Below are positions 1 through 6,649 of a stretch of DNA of 64,000 nucleotides, piece by piece. The stretch is taken from the NCBI RefSeq assembly GCF_016907815.1, contig NZ_JAFBCQ010000001.1, forward strand, positions 1-64,000, written 5' to 3'. The DNA comes from Microbacterium aurum. GTDB taxonomy: Bacteria > Actinomycetota > Actinomycetes > Actinomycetales > Microbacteriaceae. The position numbers were made by a program, and so were the translations under genes. The notes beneath the pieces are model-generated. The model was given only the letters and a program-made list of their open reading frames with translations, was not told the origin of the DNA and searched no databases. Every line of letters begins with the position of its first letter. Position 1 is the first letter of the stretch.

Positions 1-795
1 GTCGCGGAGCGCGTCCTCCTTGGTGAGGATCGTGTCCTTGCTCAGCGTGTCCTCGATGGACTCGTAGCCGGCGAACTCGTTGAGGATGTCCTCGCTGGAC
101 AGGCCCAGGGCCTTGAGGAAGACGGTGACCGACTGCTTGCGCTTGCGGTCGATGCGCACGCCGACCTGGTCGCGCTTGTCGATCTCGAACTCGAGCCAGG
201 CGCCGCGGGAGGGGATGACGCGCGCCGAGACGATGTCCTTGTCGCTGGTCTTGTCGGGCGTCTTGTCGAAGTAGACGCCGGGCGAGCGGACGAGCTGGCT
301 GACGACGACACGCTCGGTGCCGTTGATGATGAAGGTGCCCTTGCCGGTCTGAAGCGGGAAGTCGCCCATGAAGACGGTCTGGGTCTTGATCTCACCCGTG
401 AGGTGGTTCATGAACTCGGCCTCGACGTACAGCGGGGCGGCGTAGGTCTTGCCGCGCTCCTTGCACTCCTCGATCGAGTACTTCTCGGGCTCGAGGTACG
501 GGTTCGTGAAGCTCAGCTGCATCGTCTCGCCGAGGTCTTCGATCGGGGAGATCTCCTCGAAGATCTCCTCGAGACCGCTGATCTCGGGCACGTCGGTGCG
601 GCCGGCGGCCTTCGCCTCTGCGACACGGGCCTTCCAGGCGTCGTTGCCGACGAGCCAGTCGAAGGACTCCGTCTGCAGAGCGAGCAGATCGGGAACCTCG
701 AGGGTGTCCGTGATCTTGGCGAACGAGAGGCGCGAAGCGCCGCGGCCGTTCTTGGGGGTGGTGGTGGAATTGGTTGCGTTGCGCGCAGCAGCCAA
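1..795 (-). CDS. rpoB: RNA polymerase beta subunit, N-terminal part (partial)
   Basis: This is the first 265 codons of the beta subunit of RNA polymerase, the catalytic core of transcription; the gene continues past the left edge. The translation matches actinobacterial RpoB from its start ([19 protein letters not shown]) through the conserved [28 protein letters not shown] and [17 protein letters not shown] stretches of the protrusion and lobe domains. I chose the TTG at 795-793 because a strong GGAGGT Shine-Dalgarno lies about 7 bases upstream and no in-frame ATG fits. The rifampicin-binding cluster lies outside the window. Identity is certain from sequence; the start codon is inferred from the ribosome binding site. 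Confidence 0.97.
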   Translation of the reverse strand, partial: MAAARNATNSTTTPKNGRGASRLSFAKITDTLEVPDLLALQTESFDWLVGNDAWKARVAEAKAAGRTDVPEISGLEEIFEEISPIEDLGETMQLSFTNPYLEPEKYSIEECKERGKTYAAPLYVEAEFMNHLTGEIKTQTVFMGDFPLQTGKGTFIINGTERVVVSQLVRSPGVYFDKTPDKTSDKDIVSARVIPSRGAWLEFEIDKRDQVGVRIDRKRKQSVTVFLKALGLSSEDILNEFAGYESIEDTLSKDTILTKEDALRD

Positions 796-949
796 GGGGA
801 TTACCTCCATGAGCCCGGGCGGGGGCTGGTTTCCTTGTCGTCAGGTGGAGTGCTCCGTTCCACTCCTGCGCACACCCCGCGACGGGGCGGGGGCGCAGGC
901 ACAAGCCGACCACCATATGAGGGCATGGGGGAAGGGAGCGCAACTACCC

Positions 950-978
950 ACTATAGACCGCGCGACGCGCCATGGCAA
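950..978 (-). promoter_or_regulatory. Probable rpoB promoter
   Basis: On the minus strand a -35 element TTGCCA (978-973) and a -10 element TATAGT (955-950) are separated by exactly 17 bp, a good housekeeping sigma match. Transcription would start near 943 and give a leader of about 150 nt before the TTG start of rpoB. The rest of 796-1044 holds no gene I can support. Confidence 0.6.
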
Positions 979-1044
979 GCCCGATCCTTGACGAGTTTCG
1001 GATGCTGCGGTATAACCGCGCGGCGGTCGGGTCAGGCGCGGTGG

Positions 1045-2766
1045 TCAGGCGGGGCGGGCGTGACGGAAGCGCAGGCGGGTGCCGGGGCGGGCCTGCGCCA
1101 GCCGGTCGCGCGCAGCATCCGTCACGACGGCGATGACGGGGTATCCGCCGGTGACGGGACCGTCGGGGCCGAGGATGACCGGATGCCCGTCGGGCGGCAC
1201 CTGGATGGCGCCCGCGAGCATCCCCTCGCTCGGGAGCTCGGCGTGCGCGAGCGGTGCGCGCCGCGCGAGCGGTGGTCCGTCGAGGCGGATGCCGACGCGG
1301 TCGGCCCGCGCGGAGACCGTCCAGACGGTGTCATAGAGGGCCGCGGCATCCGCGAACCAGTCCTGCCGCGGACCGGGCGCGAGGGGAACCTCGAGGAGGG
1401 CGTCGTCGGGCGGGCTCCACGGGTGCAGGGTGTCGGGCGGGATCGGCGCAAGCGGATGCGCGTCGGCGAGCGCGAGCACGGCGCCGGGGCGCAGCGGCGC
1501 GGGGCCGAGCCCCGAGAGCGTGTCGGTCGCGAACGCGCCGGCGAAGGCACGGGCATCCGCCGTCGCGAGTCCGCCGCGGACGGCGAGATAGCCGCGCACG
1601 CCGTGCGCGAACCAGTCGACATGAAGCTCGGCGCCGCTCGGCCACGGGTGCGCCGTGTAGGGATCGACGGCGCGGCCGCCGATGGTGATCGGGCCCCAGG
1701 CGCCCGTGACGACGACGTGGAGGTCGGCCCGGGCGACGGCGCGGAATCCGCCCATCGTGATCTCGACGCCGGCGGCATCCTCGGGATTGCCGACGAGGCG
1801 GTTCGCCGTGCGCAGCGCGGCGCGGTCGGCGGCTCCGGATGCCGCGATGCCCTCCGCCGCGTGCCCCGGCCGCCCCTGATCCTGCACCGTCGCCAGCAGC
1901 CCCGGCTCGACCACCGCGAGCGCCCCGTGTTGGATCCCCCACCCCTGACCGCGAGACACCCTGTGTGCACCGAGACACCGCGTGGCATCCGGTGTCTCGG
2001 TGCAGGGGTGGTGTCTCGCGGGCGGGGCGGGTGCGGGTGCGGGGGTGGGAGCGGGGGCGGGGGTGGGAGCGGGGGTCGGAGCGGGGGCGAGGGTGGGGGT
2101 GGGGGTAGGGGCGAAGCGCACGCGGGCGCCGGGGGCGAGCAGCGCCGGCGGGTCTGCCCCGGGGTCGAACAGGGGCGCGGGCGTCGTGCCGATGAGCTGC
2201 CAGCCGCCGGGCGTCTCGCGCGGGTACGCGCCGGTGAACCCCGCCGCGAGCCCGACCGCCCCGGCCGGCACGCGCGTGCGCGGCGTCGCGAGGCGCGGGA
2301 CGTCGTGCGGCCAGTCCGGGCTGACGAGGTAGCCGAACCCCGGCGCGAACCCCGTGAAGGCGACCGTCCAGGTGCACGCCGCGTGCAGCGCCGCGAGGTC
2401 GGCGGGACGGATGCCGAGGGCGCGCGCAAGCTCCTCGAGGTCGGGCCCGTCATAGACGATGGGCAACTCGACGATCGGGGCGGCGGCGGATACCGCGGCG
2501 CGCACGGATCCGCCCTGCGCGATCCACGCGCGCGCGGCCGGGAGGCTCAACCTCCGGGGATCGACGTGCACCAGCACCGTGCGCGCCGCCGGGACGAGGT
2601 CGATGACCCCGTCGCGGCGGGTCTGCGCGAGCCGGGCGTGGACGGCGAGCACCTCGTCGAGGGTGTCGACGGCGACGAGCAGGCCGCGATCCCCGAACGG
2701 CAGGATGCGCGGCGCGGTCGGGTCGACCTGCGGCGCGGGCACCGGAACCGGCGTGGATCCGGTCAC
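1045..2766 (-). CDS. pxpBC: Fused 5-oxoprolinase subunits B and C (KipI-KipA / carboxyltransferase domains)
   Basis: With PxpA this cytoplasmic protein should open 5-oxoproline to glutamate using ATP. The first half (about residues 20-220) is the PxpB/KipI (allophanate hydrolase subunit 1) domain with FGDRGLLV, GFAPGFGYL and YPRETPGGW. The second half (from about residue 285) is the PxpC/KipA domain with EPGLLATVQDQGRPG and PSEGMLAGAIQVPPDGHP. In many bacteria these are two genes. Here they are joined by a Pro/Thr/Ala-rich linker encoded by GC-rich short repeats (about 2021-2115) and by a dyad repeat element at 1952-2018 read in frame. The GTG start at 2766 overlaps the pxpA stop by 4 bp, so translation is probably coupled. 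An ATG further upstream is possible but would sit deep inside pxpA. Confidence 0.9.
   Translation of the reverse strand: MTGSTPVPVPAPQVDPTAPRILPFGDRGLLVAVDTLDEVLAVHARLAQTRRDGVIDLVPAARTVLVHVDPRRLSLPAARAWIAQGGSVRAAVSAAAPIVELPIVYDGPDLEELARALGIRPADLAALHAACTWTVAFTGFAPGFGYLVSPDWPHDVPRLATPRTRVPAGAVGLAAGFTGAYPRETPGGWQLIGTTPAPLFDPGADPPALLAPGARVRFAPTPTPTLAPAPTPAPTPAPAPTPAPAPAPPARHHPCTETPDATRCLGAHRVSRGQGWGIQHGALAVVEPGLLATVQDQGRPGHAAEGIAASGAADRAALRTANRLVGNPEDAAGVEITMGGFRAVARADLHVVVTGAWGPITIGGRAVDPYTAHPWPSGAELHVDWFAHGVRGYLAVRGGLATADARAFAGAFATDTLSGLGPAPLRPGAVLALADAHPLAPIPPDTLHPWSPPDDALLEVPLAPGPRQDWFADAAALYDTVWTVSARADRVGIRLDGPPLARRAPLAHAELPSEGMLAGAIQVPPDGHPVILGPDGPVTGGYPVIAVVTDAARDRLAQARPGTRLRFRHARPA
1952..2018. 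repeat. CGAGAC quartet element, copy 1 (inside pxpBC)
   Basis: CGAGAC boxes begin at 1952 and 1971 (19 bp apart) and inverted GTCTCG boxes at 1994 and 2013 (19 bp apart). Flanking bases extend the pairing to a perfect 14-bp inner stem (1966-1979 with 1991-2004) and a perfect 11-bp outer stem (1950-1960 with 2010-2020). The element is translated in frame as part of the interdomain linker. A near copy lies at 60992-61058. Confidence 0.85.
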
Positions 2767-3518
2767 CAGGGTGCCTGGATCTCCACGCCCGACGCGACGA
2801 GCGCGTCGCGCACGGCGCGCGCCATCGCGACGGCACCGGGCGAGTCGCCGTGGACGCACAACGACACGGCGTCGGTGCGCACCCGCATCCCATCGACGGC
2901 CACCACGACACCGTCGGTCGCGAGGTGCACGGCGCGGGACGCGACCTCCGCCGGGTCGTGCAGCAGGTCGCCCGGATCCCCCCGCGGCACGAGCGAGCCG
3001 TCGGCCAGGTAGCCGCGGTCGAGGAACGCCTCGAGGCGGAAGCCCAGCCCCGCCCGCGCGGCCGCGCCCTCGATCTCCCCCGCGAGGCCCAGGACCGGCA
3101 GGGCACGGCCGAGCCTGGCCGACACGTCGGCGACGGCGGCGGCGACGGCCCCCGCGTGCGCCGGGTCATCCCGGACCGCGTGATAGAGCGCGCCGTGCGG
3201 CTTGACGTAGCGGAGGTCGGCACCCGCCGCGACGAGGGCGCCGAGCTGGTCGGTGACGGCCGCGCGGAGCTCGGCGGCGGGCATGGCGAGGCGCACGCGC
3301 CCGAATCCGGCGCGGTCGGGGTAGGACGGGTGGCCGCCGACGGCGACCCCGCGCGCCAGCGCCCGCGCGACCGCCTCGCGCATCGAGGCGGTGTCGCCCG
3401 CATGCCCGCCGCACGCGACCGAGGCGCTGGAGATCAGCTCGAACAGGCCGGCGTCGTCGGCCGTCGAGGCGCCGGCGACCGTCTCACCCAGGTCGGCGTT
3501 GAGGTCGATCGCCATCAT
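2763..3518 (-). CDS. pxpA: 5-oxoprolinase subunit A (LamB/YcsF family)
   Basis: This is a 251-residue LamB/YcsF family protein, the third component of the bacterial ATP-dependent 5-oxoprolinase. It shows the family signatures IDLNADLGE at the N-terminus, SVACGGHAGD, GVAVGGHPSYPDR, VKPHGALYH and SLCVHGDSPGA, and has the usual family length. Two adjacent ATGs occur at the start; I used the first (3518). The gene leads a two-gene operon with pxpBC through a GTGA overlap. The function, recycling spontaneously formed pyroglutamate, is known for the family and not shown here. Confidence 0.93.
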   Translation of the reverse strand: MMAIDLNADLGETVAGASTADDAGLFELISSASVACGGHAGDTASMREAVARALARGVAVGGHPSYPDRAGFGRVRLAMPAAELRAAVTDQLGALVAAGADLRYVKPHGALYHAVRDDPAHAGAVAAAVADVSARLGRALPVLGLAGEIEGAAARAGLGFRLEAFLDRGYLADGSLVPRGDPGDLLHDPAEVASRAVHLATDGVVVAVDGMRVRTDAVSLCVHGDSPGAVAMARAVRDALVASGVEIQAPW

Positions 3519-3688
3519 CTCGCCACCGTACCGGGCGCGGCCGTGTTCGGTTCTCAGTCTCCGTGGGGCCCGGGCCGGGCGCCACGCCCCGGAATTCCGG
3601 GGTGGGCGCCCCGGATGCGGCCCGCGGGGACTGAATTGCGGACACGGGCCGGGTGGTGGGGGGCGGGGGCTCACCCGCGGCGCGGGCG

Positions 3689-3756
3689 CACAACTCAGGC
3701 AGAAGGGGTGGGTGGGGGCGGGTTGCGGGGCCGGGCCGGGTTCTGCCTGAGTTGTG
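3689..3756. repeat. Long inverted repeat with 16-bp perfect arms
   Basis: CACAACTCAGGCAGAA (3689-3704) and TTCTGCCTGAGTTGTG (3741-3756) are exact reverse complements around a 36-bp GC-rich loop. It lies between the divergent genes pxpA and the PABS-like gene, so it is not placed like an ordinary terminator. It resembles the other single-pair inverted repeats of this window in size but not in sequence. I see no gene in 3519-3783. Confidence 0.8.
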
Positions 3757-3783
3757 GCCCAGCCGGGCCGGTAGCGTTGCGGT

Positions 3784-4647
3784 ATGGCGCGCGCGCGAGT
3801 AGAGGATGCCGCGCCGCAGGCGCGCCTGTCGGACGGGTCCCTGGCCCGCGTGATCCCGAGCCGCTTCACGGGCGGGTACGAGCTCGACGTGGCGGGCACG
3901 CCCCAGTCGCACGTCGACCTCGACGACCCGACGCACCTCCACTTCGAGTACGTCGCCCGCATGGCCGCGGTGATCGACAGGCTCCGGATGCCGGGGCAGC
4001 CCCTGACGGCCATCCACCTCGGCGCGGGCGCACTCACGCTGCCGCGGTATGTCGAGCACACCCGCCCCGGCTCGCGTCAGCAGGTCATCGAGCTCGAGCA
4101 GCCGCTCGTCGACCTCGTCCGCGCCGAGCTGCCCCTCCCCCGCGGCGCGCAGGTGCGCGTGCGCATCGGCGACGCGCGCGACGTCGCCGCACGGCTCCCG
4201 GCGGGCCTGCAGGGCGCCGCGGACCTCGTCGTGTCCGATGTCTTCGCCGGATCTCAGACCCCCGCTCACCTCACGACGGTCGAGTACTTCCGCGTGCTGG
4301 CGGGGCTGCTCGCCCCCGACGGTGTGCTGCTCGTCAACGTCGCCGACGGCGCCGGTCTCGCCTTCGCGCGCCGGGAGGTCGCGACCGTCCGCGCCGTGCT
4401 CCCCGAGGTGATCGTGCTCGCGGAGGTGCAGACCCTCAAGTGCCGACGCTTCGGCAACCTCGTGATCGCCGCATCCGCCGCGCCGCTGCCCACCGAGTGG
4501 CTGCCCCGGCTGATGGCCGCCGGGCCGCACCCCGCGAAGGTCGCGCAGGGCGCGGAGATCGACGAGTTCGTACGTGGGGCGAGCGTCGCGACGGATGCCG
4601 ACGCGACCGCGTCGCCCGAGCCCGCGGCATCCATCTTCGACCGCTGA
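3784..4647 (+). CDS. Spermidine synthase-like (PABS fold) SAM-dependent transferase
   Basis: The 287-residue protein has the Rossmann fold of polyamine synthases: HLGAGALTLPRY as motif I, an acidic end to the next strand (VIELEQPLVDL), RIGDARDVA, and DLVVSDVFAG followed by VEYFRVLAGLLAPDGVLLVN. It is most like the short actinobacterial proteins annotated as spermidine synthase or fused MFS/spermidine synthase lacking the membrane half. Whether it binds decarboxylated SAM and putrescine cannot be told, so polyamine synthesis is only a possibility. It stands alone upstream of a TPR gene on the same strand, 88 bp away. Confidence 0.75.
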   Translation: MARARVEDAAPQARLSDGSLARVIPSRFTGGYELDVAGTPQSHVDLDDPTHLHFEYVARMAAVIDRLRMPGQPLTAIHLGAGALTLPRYVEHTRPGSRQQVIELEQPLVDLVRAELPLPRGAQVRVRIGDARDVAARLPAGLQGAADLVVSDVFAGSQTPAHLTTVEYFRVLAGLLAPDGVLLVNVADGAGLAFARREVATVRAVLPEVIVLAEVQTLKCRRFGNLVIAASAAPLPTEWLPRLMAAGPHPAKVAQGAEIDEFVRGASVATDADATASPEPAASIFDR

Positions 4648-4735
4648 CCGGCGCCGCCGCGGCGTGTACGGCCCGGTTCGGGCGGGACCCGGGTGAGACT
4701 GGAGGGGCCTGAGCCGCACGACGAAGGGGATGCCG

Positions 4736-5263
4736 GTGAGCGATATCAAGGGGCACGACCCGGAGACACTGCGCGAGATCATCGACCCGCACGAGTGCAC
4801 CGAGCGGCTCGCCGAGCTGGGCGACCAGCGGAGCCTGCCGGCCCTGCTCGAGCGGGTGTGGCTGCTGAAGGTGCTCGGCAAGCTCGAGGACGCACTGGTG
4901 ATCTCGGAGCAGTCCGTGCGCGTCGCGCGGATGGGCGGCACGCGCAAAGACCTGCTGCGGGCACGGATCCTCCACGCGAGCGTGCTGCAGTTCCGTGGCG
5001 CCTACGCGGCCGCGCACCAGGAGCTGACGACGTGCGCCGAAGAGGCCGACGGGCAGGGCTGGACGGCTCTGGCGGCGTTCGCGCTACAGCACCGCGGCAA
5101 GGTGAGCTACGACGCCGGCGACTACGCCGACGCCCGCGCCGACTTCAAGCGCGCACTGTTCCTGCGCCAGGAGGCCGGCGCCCCCGAGGACCAGCTCGAG
5201 TCGACGCTCCTCGCGATCGAGGCGGCCGAGCGTCGCCGTGCGAGCGCATCGGTCGCCAGCTGA
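4736..5263 (+). CDS. Tetratricopeptide repeat protein
   Basis: This is a 175-residue all-helical protein with about four TPR-like units. The clearest are LEDALVISEQSVRVARMGG and the last one, GDYADARADFKRALFLRQEAG. There is no signal peptide or membrane segment, so it is probably a cytoplasmic scaffold. I chose the GTG at 4736 because AAGGGG lies 6 bases upstream; the ATG at 4730 abuts that sequence with no spacer. No partner is identifiable; the following SprT-like gene starts 29 bp downstream and may be cotranscribed. Confidence 0.75.
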   Translation: MSDIKGHDPETLREIIDPHECTERLAELGDQRSLPALLERVWLLKVLGKLEDALVISEQSVRVARMGGTRKDLLRARILHASVLQFRGAYAAAHQELTTCAEEADGQGWTALAAFALQHRGKVSYDAGDYADARADFKRALFLRQEAGAPEDQLESTLLAIEAAERRRASASVAS

Positions 5264-5292
5264 GTGTCGGAGGCCCGTCCTACCGTGTCGGC

Positions 5293-5781
5293 ATGACCGA
5301 ACTGGTGACCGTCCGCCGTGCGGCGGAGGAGCTGATCGCGACCCACCTCGACCCGTCGTGGTCGTTCGCGTTCGACAACGCCAAACGACGGGCCGGGGCA
5401 TGCGACTACACCCGCAAGCGCATCACGGTCTCGCGTTACCTGGCGGCGCGCTACGACGACGAGACCAACCGCCAGACGCTGCTGCATGAGGTCGCGCACG
5501 CCCTCGCCGGTCCTCGCGCCGGCCATGGCGCGAGCTGGAAGCGCACGGCGCGCGCGCTCGGGTACGTCGGGGGGACGACGCACGACGGCGAGACCGCCAC
5601 CGAACTCGCGCCCTGGGTGGGCGTCTGCCCCGCTGGGCACGTCGCCTACCGGCATCGCCGCGCGACACGACCGACGTCCTGCGCCCGCTGCCGCCCGACG
5701 TTCGACGACCGGTTCCTCTTCACATGGACCCGACGGGAGATCACCCCCGCGACACGGCTCGCGGCGATGACCCCGCGGTAG
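5293..5781 (+). CDS. SprT-like zinc metalloprotein
   Basis: The 162-residue protein carries HEVAH at residues 65-69 and a third histidine at 78 (GHGASWK), the SprT/Wss1-type gluzincin metal site. A C-terminal zinc-ribbon-like segment follows with CPAGH and CARC. Related SprT/SPRTN proteins cut DNA-protein crosslinks or act as simple metalloproteases; which applies here is unknown. The start at 5293 is the ATG just before the conserved helix. The gene is convergent with the ComB-like gene 26 bp downstream. Confidence 0.82.
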   Translation: MTELVTVRRAAEELIATHLDPSWSFAFDNAKRRAGACDYTRKRITVSRYLAARYDDETNRQTLLHEVAHALAGPRAGHGASWKRTARALGYVGGTTHDGETATELAPWVGVCPAGHVAYRHRRATRPTSCARCRPTFDDRFLFTWTRREITPATRLAAMTPR

Positions 5782-5807
5782 CGGGCTTCACGCCGAGCGC
5801 CGTGCCC

Positions 5808-6449
5808 TCAGTCGTATGTGGCGAAGGTCCCGTCGCGCAGCACGGGGACGGATGCCGCGGCATCCACCTCGGCGGCGGCGAGGACGTCGGCCCGCGCATC
5901 GCGCTCCAGCAGCTCCTGCCCTGACCCGCTCGCCGTCAGCAGATGCCGTGTCGCGCCCCGCAGTCCGCGGAACGCCTCGCCGGCCGCCGCAGCCTCGGGT
6001 GAGGTGTGATCGAGGCCGAGCGTGCCGAGGGCGTCGATGATCGCACCGGCGCCGAGGAGGTCTTCGACGGCGAACCGCAGCGGGGCGTCGGGCTCGCGGG
6101 AGGCGAGTTCGCCGGCCGCGATGACCGCGACGCTCGTCCGCGCGCCGCGGCGCTGCTGCTCGGCGAGCACCGCGGCGGCGACCGCGGCGGCGTTGCGCAG
6201 GCAGCCGAGCAGGACCACGGCATCCGTCTCGCCCGCTGCCGCGGCGACGGCGGCGCCGTTGAGGGACACCGCGTGTGCGGCATCGTCGAGCGCGACCGTC
6301 TCACCGGCGGCGATGCGGTCGGTCACGGAGGTCGAGAACCGCAGCACGTCCACGACGACGACGATGTCGGATGCCGCGAGCCGGTCGAGCCCGTCGACTC
6401 CCCACTCGAAGCGGATCTGATAGCGGGACTGGTCGAACGGCGTGCTCAC
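5808..6449 (-). CDS. 2-phosphosulfolactate phosphatase (ComB) family protein
   Basis: This 213-residue protein matches ComB-family phosphatases, with VVVVDVLRFSTSVT near residue 30, VVLLGCLRNAAAVA, VIAAGE and the C-terminal RDARADVLAAAEVDA stretch. In methanogens ComB removes phosphate from 2-phosphosulfolactate in coenzyme M synthesis. Actinobacteria do not make coenzyme M by that route, so the true substrate here is unknown. The GTG start at 6449 fits homologue length, although GGAGG lies unusually close to it; a longer N-terminal Ala/Pro tail reading to 6533 looks like translated repeat DNA. Confidence 0.8.
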   Translation of the reverse strand: MSTPFDQSRYQIRFEWGVDGLDRLAASDIVVVVDVLRFSTSVTDRIAAGETVALDDAAHAVSLNGAAVAAAAGETDAVVLLGCLRNAAAVAAAVLAEQQRRGARTSVAVIAAGELASREPDAPLRFAVEDLLGAGAIIDALGTLGLDHTSPEAAAAGEAFRGLRGATRHLLTASGSGQELLERDARADVLAAAEVDAAASVPVLRDGTFATYD

Positions 6450-6543
6450 CCCTCCAGCGTAGGCGGCTGCCGCGACCGCCCCGGGGCCGGCCGCCGCCGG
6501 CACCATCGCCGCCGGCACCATCGCCGGCGGCACAATCGCCGAC

Positions 6544-6613
6544 CCCTTACCCCCGGGCCGAACCCTTACGCCCCAGCGCGCCCAGGAATGAGGGTTCGGC
6601 GGGGAGATGAGGG
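6544..6613. repeat. Quartet repeat element with CCCTTAC/TGAGGG boxes
   Basis: CCCTTAC occurs at 6544 and 6563 (19 bp apart), then TGAGGG at 6589 and 6608 (19 bp apart). The inner pair extends to perfect 10-bp arms GCCGAACCCT (6557-6566) and AGGGTTCGGC (6591-6600). It shares the spacing of the CGAGAC quartets but uses a different box. It lies between the GH3 stop and the ComB start. A short tandem repeat of a CACCATCGCCG unit lies beside it near 6490-6535. Confidence 0.75.
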
Positions 6614-6649
6614 TTCGACATCACGGGCGAGGCGGGGCAGGAGCCGCGG

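Noticed and set aside
5808..6449. Coenzyme M biosynthesis pathway
   Set aside because: Only the ComB-family phosphatase is present; no ComA, ComC or ComDE nearby, and actinobacteria are not known to use that route.
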